Counted from the stretch's first letter, positions 1 to 4,754 are shown. The stretch is 37,579 nt of DNA from Peptacetobacter sp900539645 (GCF_047807365.1 NZ_JBLOUI010000025.1:1-37579), one strand, 5' to 3'. The notes: generated from the letters alone by a model not told the origin. Numbers and translations are program-made.

Positions 1-47
1 AAGCGACCACACATTTTTTAATTCTTGTCAACATTTTTATAAAATAA

Positions 48-82
48 AAAGACCCCATATTATTTCTAATATTGAGGTCTTT
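48..82. terminator. Bidirectional intrinsic terminator-like hairpin
   Basis: AAAGACC at the left pairs with GGTCTTT at the right, and the stem continues through CATATTA/TAATATTG around a TTTC loop with one bulge and one mismatch. A T-rich tract follows on the plus strand (ATGTTTTT), and the minus strand has TTTTTATTTTA after the stem, so it could stop transcription from both sides. The gene it serves to the left lies outside the window. Confidence 0.6.
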
Positions 83-93
83 ATGTTTTTCTA

Positions 94-112
94 CTAACTT
101 AATGACATTGGG
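94..112 (+). repeat. 19-bp sequence repeated inverted at the right end of the window
   Basis: CTAACTTAATGACATTGGG here is the exact reverse complement of 37471-37489. The match stops at both edges. Just downstream, TTATACC (about 114-120) can pair with GGTATAA (137-143) around a T-rich loop. It looks like a dispersed genomic repeat or the end of a small mobile element, but no transposase is visible next to either copy. Confidence 0.6.
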
Positions 113-160
113 TTTATACCGTCCTTTTTTTATTGGGGTATAAGAGCCACAACTTAACTA

Positions 161-193
161 TTTCATTAAGATTTCACTAAGGTTACACTAAGA
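161..193 (+). repeat. Three tandem 11-bp repeats
   Basis: TTTCATTAAGA, TTTCACTAAGG and TTACACTAAGA follow one another without a gap, and a partial fourth (ending ACTTAACTA) precedes them. Eleven bases is not a codon multiple, so this is more likely a DNA-level repeat (protein-binding site or slippage product) than a coding repeat. Confidence 0.6.
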
Positions 194-218
194 GCCGTTA
201 AAAGCAGCTTGAGTTATA

Positions 219-247
219 AAAGGGTGTAGCGATTTGCTATATCCTTT
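219..247 (+). other. 12-bp RNA hairpin with two G-U pairs
   Basis: AAAGGGTGTAGC can pair along its whole length with GCTATATCCTTT around the loop GATTT, using two G-U wobbles. The wobbles make the plus-strand RNA the better-paired strand. There is no T-run after it, so it is not a simple terminator. Function unknown. Confidence 0.4.
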
Positions 248-300
248 AAAAGTACCGCGACGGCAGTTTATATTAGGCTTGCATTGAAATAGTGCAACCA

Positions 301-580
301 TTGAAATTTAGGGCTTATCGTGAAACACGATTTTCTAAAATGTTGAAATATAGCTATTGCCCTAACACAAGGTAATTAAAAGTGTTGAAATATAGGGATT
401 GTTCTGAAATAGAACTAACAAAAAAGAAGTATCCGGCCTTTTCGGCCACCCTAAAAAAGAGCATTGGGAAAAGATTTCGGCAAAATCGGCGCCCTTAAAA
501 AAGAGGCTTAGTTATTCGGAGTTTTCGGAGTCCCTAAAAAAGACTAGCTATTTTTGACTTTTTTGACTCCCTAAAAAAGA
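301..580 (+). repeat. Seven degenerate ~42-bp repeats with variable centres
   Basis: Units end in a T/C-A-rich box (CCCTAAAAAAGA in the last four, ending at 460, 504, 543 and 580; weaker versions end at 342, 384 and 426). The first three begin TTGAAATTTAG, TTGAAATATAG and TTGAAATATAG at 301, 343 and 385, exactly 42 bp apart; later unit lengths drift (33-44 bp). The centres differ but each carries a small symmetry: ATCGTG-AAA-CACGAT (318-332), ATTGCC/GGTAAT in unit 2, GTTCT-N5-AGAAC (401-415), then direct pairs CGGCC/CGGCC, TCGGC/TCGGC, TTCGGAG/TTCGGAG and TTTTTGAC/TTTTTGAC. Read as protein, the units give 14-residue repeats (for example LKYRDCSEIELTKK), but stops and frame changes break the frame. 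Confidence 0.55.
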
Positions 581-852
581 AGTTAAAAGTAACTTGATAA
601 AGTGAAATAAGATTTTTGAAAAAATTAATATAATGGAGTTATTTCAAGATATATATAATTTGCTAGTAACTTGCAACGTTGCAACAAAAACACAATTTAT
701 AAAAACGCGATTTAAAAACGCCGTCAGATTGATAATGATTGAAATATCAATGTATAGAAGGTATAACGCAAGTGCAACACGTTGCAACATTACAAGCTAT
801 ATAATCTATTTTTGAGTTATGCAAGGTATAAACACAAGGCGAATTATTTACA
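581..852. other. Gene-free stretch with palindromes
   Basis: I see no supportable gene. An open frame at 633-815 (60 aa) has no ribosome binding site and is built over repeats, so I do not call it. Visible structure: AAGTTA/TAACTT (580-595), a perfect 14-bp palindrome TTGCAACGTTGCAA (671-684), AAAAACGC twice with a 13-bp period (701-708 and 714-721), ATTGATA/TATCAAT (729-751), and a further GTTGCAAC at 781-788. Bases 727-750 look like a decayed copy of the Asn-rich repeat seen at 882-961. Confidence 0.4.
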
Positions 853-1436
853 AGGGCTTAGAATGTCAAATATAAAGCCACAATAACAATATCAATAACG
901 ATTTATCTAGTATTTCAAAGGTATTGGAGGGGATTGACAATAACAATATCAATAATGATTTTGAAGAATTTTCGCCAGGTGCGTTTTTATATTCGGTCGC
1001 TTGACCGATAAAACAGAGCCACCAGGGGCAAAAGTACAAACAGACCTAATAACAGACCTAATTTATCAAGTGTTTCCAATGGTTTGAAGTGTATCGACAA
1101 TACTAATTGCAATACTAATTTTCATACTAATAACCATACGCATAAAGATAGTATTTATAAGGGCTTGAAGGGTGTTGACCATACGGAAAACCATACGAAT
1201 TTTAAATATATCAGTCCTGGAGCTATAGAGCATATAAGACCGAGTAAAAACCGAGTAAGTGAAAATATTTCATGTGAAATTATTTCATAGGTAAGTGCGC
1301 ATATTATAAGAGCCAGGAAACAAAAGAGTAGTCAACGAGGTTGACCCGTCAAATATATTGACTAGTAGCGAATGTGTAACTAGTAGCAAAAATGTAACTA
1401 GTGTAAAAATTTCACCCGTTCAAAATTTGAACTACT
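853..1436 (+). pseudogene. Remains of a repeat-containing reading frame
   Basis: Several stretches translate to related peptides in different frames: LSSISKVLEGIDNNNIND-like near 903-961, LSSVSNGLKCIDNTNCNTNF near 1062-1121, and SIYKGLKGVDHTENHTNF near 1149-1203. Two of them end in SPGA (near 973 and 1213). DNA repeats match: AATAACAATATCAATAAC-type blocks at 882-904 and 939-961 are 57 bp apart (19 codons). Between and after are in-frame 12-bp tandem units (1039-1062; 1098-1145) and a 15-bp doublet (1259-1288). Stops near 873, 1002, 1288 and 1434 and frame changes break it. No start codon with a ribosome binding site is seen. The original protein is not recognised; Asn-rich linkers with embedded iterons would fit a phage or plasmid replication protein, but this is only a guess. 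Confidence 0.35.
1331..1432. repeat. Two pairs of 15-bp palindromes around an 18-bp tandem repeat
   Basis: GTCAACGAGGTTGAC (1331-1345) and GTCAAATATATTGAC (1348-1362) are separated by CC. GTGTAAAAATTTCAC (1401-1415) and GTTCAAAATTTGAAC (1418-1432) are also separated by CC. All four are 15 bp, and three are palindromic with short centres (the third has one mismatch). Between the pairs an 18-bp unit starting ACTAGTAGC occurs at 1361-1378 and 1379-1396, with a partial third from 1397. The regular 17-bp step suggests binding sites for a dimeric protein (iterons or operators). Confidence 0.55.
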
Positions 1437-1439
1437 AAC

Positions 1440-1499
1440 AAAATAAAAAACCACTCTACAAAGTTTGGCGACGGCGAGAGTGGGAAAAATGAAAAATAG
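1440..1499 (+). pseudogene. C-terminal relic of a second type I toxin gene
   Basis: The frame from 1440 reads KIKNHSTKFGDGESGKNEK and stops at 1497-1499. It matches in position and composition the C-terminal tail KIKNRPSNANRRDGKK of the intact small peptide at 1748-1879, and the flanking DNA (AAAATAAAAAACC before, terminator and minus-strand promoter after) is duplicated too. The N-terminal membrane part is missing; repeats lie there instead. The antisense RNA side appears better preserved. Confidence 0.5.
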
Positions 1500-1537
1500 A
1501 TTTTTTTTATTTGTTTTTCGATAATTCATAATCAATC

Positions 1538-1563
1538 GAACCACTTTTTGTATGGTTCTTTTT
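1538..1563 (+). terminator. Intrinsic terminator of the decayed toxin copy
   Basis: GAACCA (1538-1543) pairs with TGGTTC (1553-1558) and is followed by TTTTTC. The sequence is a near duplicate of the terminator at 1909-1932. Confidence 0.55.
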
Positions 1564-1660
1564 CAATATTTATTATATCATTAAAATATTTTTTTATTCT
1601 GTTTTTCATTCGGTCGACCGATAGATATTTGAGTATAAATATAAATTTCTGAATTTTATT

Positions 1661-1669
1661 TGATATAAT
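1661..1669 (+). promoter_or_regulatory. Extended -10 promoter of the toxin mRNA
   Basis: TGATATAAT is a TGn-extended -10 element; no good -35 lies 16-18 bp upstream. Transcription would start near 1676, giving a leader of about 70 nt. In that leader CTTTC (near 1722) can pair with GAAAG (1731-1735), and the helix extends into the GGGGG ribosome binding site, so translation may be restrained by the structure. Confidence 0.5.
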
Positions 1670-1747
1670 GCCAACTAGAGAACTACGCGAAGAAAAAAGG
1701 GTGGTTGATAGTTTGAACCTACTTTCTTATGAAAGGGGGTGAGAGCT

Positions 1748-1879
1748 ATGAAAGATTTTATTAGTACCTTGTTAGAGATTGCGATAATACCCGTATTAAA
1801 CGGTTTATTAATAAATCTAATTTATGAGAAAATAAAAAACCGCCCTTCTAACGCCAATAGAAGAGACGGTAAAAAATAA
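1748..1879 (+). CDS. Putative type I toxin, 43-aa membrane peptide
   Basis: Residues 4-25 (FISTLLEIAIIPVLNGLLINL and the next residue) are hydrophobic, and residues 27-43 form a hydrophilic Lys/Arg-rich tail. This is the usual layout of small membrane-acting type I toxins in clostridia and their phages. The ATG follows GGGGG with 7-base spacing. The gene has its own extended -10 promoter (1661-1669) and terminator (1909-1932), and its 3' half is overlapped by a convergent predicted antisense RNA. Such peptides act by damaging the membrane when the antisense RNA is lost; that role is inferred from layout, not from a recognised family match. A truncated duplicate lies at 1440-1499. It may serve to keep the island in the cell, or be a leftover of a prophage. 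Confidence 0.6.
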   Translation: MKDFISTLLEIAIIPVLNGLLINLIYEKIKNRPSNANRRDGKK

Positions 1880-1934
1880 ATTTTTAAATTTTTAACCTAA
1901 GACTATTGACCACCTTTTGCGTGGTTCTTTTTCT
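1829..1934 (-). ncRNA. Putative antitoxin RNA antisense to the toxin mRNA
   Basis: The minus strand carries an extended -10 TGATATAAT (complement of 1941-1949). An RNA starting near 1934 would be complementary to the toxin mRNA terminator, the 3' UTR and the last codons. It would end at a hairpin (CCGTCTCTTCT pairing with AGAAGGGCGG, 1840-1869) followed by TTTTTTATTTT. Length is about 105 nt. The order of convergent promoter, overlapping 3' ends and a terminator on each strand matches type I systems described in C. difficile. No expression evidence. Confidence 0.5.
1909..1932 (+). terminator. Intrinsic terminator of the toxin mRNA
   Basis: ACCAC (1909-1913) and GTGGT (1921-1925) flank the loop CTTTTGC and are followed by TCTTTTTC. 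The block from 1922 to 1949, including the minus-strand promoter, is 26/28 identical to 1553-1580. Confidence 0.6.
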
Positions 1935-2020
1935 ATATTCATTATATCACTTCAAAACGAAAAAATAAAGCAATTATAAAAAGTTATATCAAGATAAATC
2001 ATTTCTATACGAGATATTCA

Positions 2021-2060
2021 AAAATAATACAAAATAACACAAAATAAAACAAAATATAAA
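2021..2060 (+). repeat. 10-bp tandem repeat, about four copies
   Basis: AAAATAATAC, AAAATAACAC, AAAATAAAAC and AAAATATAAA follow each other directly. The period is one helical turn and not a codon multiple. The rest of 1950-2330 is AT-rich and gene-free; I see only a small palindrome GGTGTCTAAACAC-like (about 2150-2161) and no convincing ORF. Confidence 0.5.
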
Positions 2061-2287
2061 ATATAATTAAAAATATAAAGAGATATTACAAAATATATTA
2101 ACTTATATTCAAATAGGCGAAAATATTCAATTTTAATCTTTTAAAGTGGTGTCTAAACACTAGTATTTTCAACGGTTTCAAAAAAACTGCGTATTTTCTA
2201 TATTATGCGCATTTTTTATAACTAGAAAAAAGAGTAATATTATATCATATATTCACGAGGTATAATGTGAGGATATAAAAATAATTC

Positions 2288-2341
2288 AATCATGCTGCTA
2301 ACTAGAAATTTAAAAACATACGTTCTGTGATGTGATATAAT
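2288..2341 (+). promoter_or_regulatory. Upstream region and extended -10 promoter of the first HTH gene
   Basis: TGATATAAT (2333-2341) is an extended -10 about 34 bases before the ATG at 2375. Upstream lies AATCATGCTGCTAA (2288-2301), which recurs exactly at 4700-4713 and in part inverted at 4335-4344. The recurrence before a second CCTGGAG box at 4729-4735 suggests it belongs to the 5' region of a duplicated gene cassette. Confidence 0.45.
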
Positions 2342-2374
2342 ATTTTATATTCTTTTTCCTGGAGGTGCGTTTTT

Positions 2375-2803
2375 ATGTGTGATGTAAAAAGAGAGCTAGA
2401 AAGCTATAATAGTTATAAAAGCGAATTGAAATATCTAAGTGTAGAATTAGAACACTTGAAAGAAAATGACGTTGATATAAAAAGTTGTCCTATTGGGGAA
2501 AGGGTACAAACTTCTAATATAGGCGACCCAACGGCTAATTTTGTTGTAGGTAGTGAACAAAGAGCCATAGAAATAAAAAAGGAAATGAGAAATATTAGTC
2601 AGAAAATACGATTAATAGACGCATTTATAAAAGGTTTGGAAGAAATAGACAAAAGAATAATAGAATATAAATTTAAAAAGAATTATAACTATGCTCAAAT
2701 TGGGCGTGCTTTGGGTTGTAGTTCTACAATGGCACAAAATCATATTGAAAAAAGCTTGAAAGAGCTAGAATTTCTATTCGAAAATTATTATATACCTATT
2801 TAA
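2375..2803 (+). CDS. Sigma-region-4/ArpU-like HTH protein 1 (pair A)
   Basis: 142 aa. The N-terminal half is predicted helical and charged (MCDVKRELESYNSYKSELKY). The C-terminal part, about residues 85-135, has the look of a sigma-70 region-4 or phage ArpU/RinA-type helix-turn-helix: EIDKRIIEYKF, then NYAQIGRALGCSSTMAQNHI, then KSLKELEFLF. There is no region 2, so it is not a full sigma factor. Such proteins usually activate transcription in phages and mobile elements. The start follows CCTGGAGGTG with good spacing. It shares its opening (MCD-V/I-K-R/K-EL) with the next gene, 31 bases downstream. CAA is the favoured Gln codon, unlike the core genes. Function not known from sequence. Confidence 0.65.
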   Translation: MCDVKRELESYNSYKSELKYLSVELEHLKENDVDIKSCPIGERVQTSNIGDPTANFVVGSEQRAIEIKKEMRNISQKIRLIDAFIKGLEEIDKRIIEYKFKKNYNYAQIGRALGCSSTMAQNHIEKSLKELEFLFENYYIPI

Positions 2804-2834
2804 ATGATCTAAATATTACGGGTGGTGTTTTTTT

Positions 2835-3173
2835 ATGTGTGATATAAAAAAGGAACTGAAAAAATATGATAAGTTGAAAAAACACATTAAAGTATTAGAA
2901 AATATTATAAAATTTGAAGATAACCAAGAGAGAATAAAAAAACTAGAAAATGAAATAATATCAATTAGATTTCAATTAAATATATTAAATAATCTAATTA
3001 AAGAATTGCCTGAAAAAGAAAGAAAAATAATCAAGTATAGATATATTAATAAATATAGTTGGGCGAAAATATGCACTATAACGGGAGATAGTGAAAGAAC
3101 TGAAAGAAATAGAATGGATAACGGTATTAAAAAAATAGATTTTATATTCAATAAATATGGATATATTGTATAA
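2835..3173 (+). CDS. Sigma-region-4/ArpU-like HTH protein 2 (pair A)
   Basis: 112 aa and very Lys/Ile-rich. It starts MCDIKKELKKYDKLKK, paralogous to the protein at 2375-2803, and ends in the same type of HTH: LPEKERKIIKYRYINKYSW, AKICTITGDSERTERNRM, then GIKKIDFIFNKYG. It lacks the roughly 30-residue central segment of its neighbour. The ribosome binding site is GGGTGG upstream of the ATG. It is probably cotranscribed with the genes at 2375 and 3183 (gaps of 31 and 9 bases). Likely a small DNA-binding regulator of the island; targets unknown. Confidence 0.6.
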   Translation: MCDIKKELKKYDKLKKHIKVLENIIKFEDNQERIKKLENEIISIRFQLNILNNLIKELPEKERKIIKYRYINKYSWAKICTITGDSERTERNRMDNGIKKIDFIFNKYGYIV

Positions 3174-3182
3174 ATTGAAAGG

Positions 3183-3620
3183 GTGCGTTTTATGAATGAT
3201 ATTATATTGAACCGAATAGAGTTAAAAAATATATTGCGCTTTTTTGGGAAAGATATAATTGAAGGTATAGAGCACAAAAGAAGAAAAGAGCCGTTAAAAG
3301 ATAATTTGAATTGTTCAAATAGTGAACTATTGGAGCATATAGAAGAAACGAGAGAGAAAAGACGCAATACAAGAATTATGATTTCAAGGTTACATATAGC
3401 CTATAAAACATTATCAGAAGAAAAACAAATACTTCTTAAATTGAGATTGATAGATTGTAATAATTGGAATTATACAAGTAAAAAAATAGGGTATAGTGAA
3501 AGAACTTTAAGAGATTGGGAAAATAACGCATTAAATGAGATATTAAACAAATACAATGAATTACTTGAAATAGAGATAGACGAAAATTTATTTGATGATA
3601 TGTATTTTTTAGATATATAA
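3183..3620 (+). CDS. Sigma-region-4/ArpU-like HTH protein 3 (pair B)
   Basis: 145 aa. The N-terminal block LKNILRFFGKDIIEGIEHKR followed by RKEPLKDN is shared with the gene at 3834 (EFLKYYGLQVVEGIEQNR, LKEPLKEE). Both then have EExRxNTRIxIS-LHxAY, followed by a sigma-4-like HTH (SEEKQILLKLRL, YTSKKIGYSERTLRDW) and an acidic tail. The start ATG follows GAAAGGGTG and lies 9 bases after the previous stop, so the three genes form an operon ending near the terminator at 3702. A 15-bp palindrome GTTCA-N5-TGAAC lies inside the gene at 3313-3327. Probable transcriptional regulator of a mobile element. Confidence 0.6.
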   Translation: MRFMNDIILNRIELKNILRFFGKDIIEGIEHKRRKEPLKDNLNCSNSELLEHIEETREKRRNTRIMISRLHIAYKTLSEEKQILLKLRLIDCNNWNYTSKKIGYSERTLRDWENNALNEILNKYNELLEIEIDENLFDDMYFLDI

Positions 3621-3701
3621 TAGAGGTATGATAAAGTACTTTGATTGCCTTGTATAAATCTTTTTCTTTGCTCAGTAGCAACCCACTGATGATATTAAAA
3701 G

Positions 3702-3736
3702 AGCCTAACAAGTATTATTATTTGTTGGGCTTTTTT
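3702..3736 (+). terminator. Intrinsic terminator after the three-gene HTH operon
   Basis: AGCCTAACAA (3702-3711) pairs with TTGTTGGGCT (3722-3731) with one wobble, and six Ts follow. It separates the third HTH gene from the fourth. The open frame crossing it (3641-3841) has no ribosome binding site and is not called. Confidence 0.7.
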
Positions 3737-3742
3737 AATACT

Positions 3743-3776
3743 CATTGTTGGAAAATGTTGGAAAAAAATATATATC
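3743..3776 (+). promoter_or_regulatory. 10-bp doublet plus TATATC upstream of the fourth HTH gene
   Basis: CATTGTTGGA (3743-3752) and AAATGTTGGA (3753-3762) form a tandem 10-bp doublet (8/10 identical). Eight bases later comes TATATC (3771-3776), about 60 bases before the ATG at 3834. The same geometry (10+10, 8-bp gap, TATATA) occurs three times at 4483-4651. If TATATC is a -10 element, the doublet covers the -35 region. Confidence 0.4.
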
Positions 3777-3833
3777 TATTTGAGGATCTAAAAGAGCAGC
3801 TATCAAAATATTGTTCCTGGAGGTGTATTTTAT

Positions 3834-4286
3834 ATGAATAAATTACAGAAAAAAGAAGAGCGAAAACAGTTAGCGGAGTTTTTGAAATATTATGGTTTAC
3901 AAGTAGTGGAAGGAATAGAACAGAACAGACTAAAAGAGCCATTGAAAGAAGAGTACCAGGAAGAGCCAACAGAAAGAAAATCAAGCTATATATTAGAAAT
4001 TATAAAAGGAGCTGAGGAAAGCCGTTGTAATACAAGAATAGCAATTTCAATATTACATAGAGCATATGAGGAGCTAAAGGAAAAAGAGAAACAAATAATA
4101 AAAATGCGATTTAAAGAGCGAGAAAAGATATATTATATTTCAAAATCTATCAATAGAGGTGATACACAAACAAGAGTTATCTATTACAAGGCACTTGATA
4201 AAATGATTGATAGTTATAAGATATTTGATATATCAAGAATAGATAAAAGTTTATATAGTGATAAATACTTTGATTTTATTATATAG
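3834..4286 (+). CDS. Sigma-region-4/ArpU-like HTH protein 4 (pair B)
   Basis: 150 aa, paralogous to the protein at 3183-3620 over most of its length: shared GL/GK-x-VVEGIE-like block, KEPLKEE, the NTRIAISILHRAYEEL stretch and a C-terminal HTH region (KEKQIIKMRFKEREKIYYIS, then TQTRVIYYKALDKMI). The HTH is less canonical than in the other three. The start follows TCCTGGAGGTG, the same box as the gene at 2375. It is transcribed separately, since a terminator and a candidate promoter precede it and a strong terminator follows its stop. Probable DNA-binding regulator; role unknown. Confidence 0.6.
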   Translation: MNKLQKKEERKQLAEFLKYYGLQVVEGIEQNRLKEPLKEEYQEEPTERKSSYILEIIKGAEESRCNTRIAISILHRAYEELKEKEKQIIKMRFKEREKIYYISKSINRGDTQTRVIYYKALDKMIDSYKIFDISRIDKSLYSDKYFDFII

Positions 4287-4311
4287 GGTGTCAATTTTAC
4301 ACCCTTTTTTT
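4286..4311 (+). terminator. Intrinsic terminator overlapping the stop of the fourth HTH gene
   Basis: GGGTGT (4286-4291) pairs with ACACCC (4299-4304) around CAATTTT, with seven Ts after it. The first G of the stem is the last base of the TAG stop. Confidence 0.75.
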
Positions 4312-4356
4312 ATTTATAACTATAATTTCAGAATAGCAGCATGAACAAATTCAGAT

Positions 4357-4371
4357 GTTCAAAATATGAAC
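4357..4371. repeat. 15-bp palindrome GTTCA-N5-TGAAC
   Basis: GTTCAAAATATGAAC. Closely similar 15-mers lie at 1418-1432 and 3313-3327, and a variant GTTCT-N5-AGAAC at 401-415. Likely a shared dyad-type binding site within the island. Confidence 0.45.
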
Positions 4372-4408
4372 GTCCAAAAATTCTAATTCCCGTTTAAAGG
4401 GATTTCAA

Positions 4409-4478
4409 AAATGCTAACAAATGCTAACATTTTGTAGTGTAAAAATATGAGATAATATCAGTAAAAAACTACACTACA
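4409..4478 (+). promoter_or_regulatory. 10-bp doublet followed by inverted 8-mers with 30-bp spacer, copy 1
   Basis: AAATGCTAAC occurs twice in perfect tandem (4409-4418, 4419-4428). Then TGTAGTGT (4433-4440) and its exact reverse complement ACACTACA (4471-4478) enclose exactly 30 bases. The same arrangement with the same 30-bp spacing recurs at 4755-4829. Possible operator pair or a long hairpin; no gene starts directly downstream. Confidence 0.5.
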
Positions 4479-4482
4479 TATT

Positions 4483-4518
4483 GAGAACCTGAGAAAACTT
4501 GAAACTATTTTATATATA
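4483..4518 (+). promoter_or_regulatory. 10-bp doublet, 8-bp gap, TATATATA
   Basis: GAGAACCTGA (4483-4492) and GAAAACTTGA (4493-4502) are tandem and 8/10 identical; TATATATA follows at 4511-4518, 8 bases later. Same geometry as 3743-3776, 4583-4616 and 4616-4651. Downstream two small palindromes, GTACTCTGTAC (4533-4543) and ATACCCGGTAT (4550-4560), lie close together. Confidence 0.4.
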
Positions 4519-4582
4519 GAGGGGTTATTTTTGTACTCTGTACGATTTTATACCCGGTATTATTTTGTATATAGTCCAACAA

Positions 4583-4651
4583 AAAACTTGTCAAAACTTG
4601 ACTATTTTCATATATAAAACCTTACAAAACCTAACATAAATTATATATATA
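4583..4651 (+). promoter_or_regulatory. Two consecutive 10-bp doublets, each 8 bp before TATATA
   Basis: First: AAAACTTGTC (4583-4592) and AAAACTTGAC (4593-4602), an 8-base gap, TATATA (4611-4616). Second: AAAACCTTAC (4616-4625) and AAAACCTAAC (4626-4635), an 8-base gap, TATATATA (4644-4651). The repeats are 9/10 identical within each doublet, and the gap length is conserved while its sequence is not. Confidence 0.4.
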
Positions 4652-4668
4652 GGCGGATAAGTTGTTGA

Positions 4669-4737
4669 AAATGTTAATAAATGTTAAGGTTTTATAATTA
4701 ATCATGCTGCTAAACAATAACTTTTATTCCTGGAGCT
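4669..4737 (+). repeat. 10-bp doublet and relic of a gene-cassette 5' region
   Basis: AAATGTTAAT and AAATGTTAAG (4669-4688) are tandem, followed by TATAAT (4693-4698). AATCATGCTGCTAA (4700-4713) is an exact copy of 2288-2301. CCTGGAG (4729-4735) matches the ribosome-binding box of the genes at 2375 and 3834. No open frame follows, so this looks like the leftover upstream region of a lost HTH gene. Confidence 0.45.
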
Positions 4738-4754
4738 TATAGGGATAATATTCA

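Larger units (their letters stand above)
1440..1566 (-). ncRNA. Putative antitoxin-like RNA, decayed copy
   Basis: On the minus strand an extended -10 TGATATAAT (complement of 1572-1580) would start an RNA near 1566. It would run over the toxin relic to a hairpin, CCACTCT/AGAGTGG (1451-1457 with 1477-1483), followed by TTTTTTATTTTG. Length is about 120-125 nt. Its promoter end is 26/28 identical to the intact copy (1553-1580 against 1922-1949). Predicted from sequence only. Confidence 0.4.

Noticed and set aside
301..580. CRISPR-like array (conserved boxes with variable centres)
   Set aside because: The conserved parts are short and degenerate, unit length drifts, the centres are themselves repeats, and no cas gene is present.
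633..815. 60-aa open frame in the island
   Set aside because: No ribosome binding site, and it runs over palindromes and direct repeats (TTGCAACGTTGCAA and AAAAACGC pair). Likely open by chance.
3702..3731. Integron attC-like core sites (GCCTAAC...GTTGGGC)
   Set aside because: Too short, no inner boxes, followed by a T-run, and no integron integrase. An intrinsic terminator explains it.
401..4371. LexA/SOS boxes from the GTTC...GAAC dyads
   Set aside because: Gram-positive LexA sites have the opposite half-site order (GAAC-N4-GTTC); these are GTTC-N7-GAAC.
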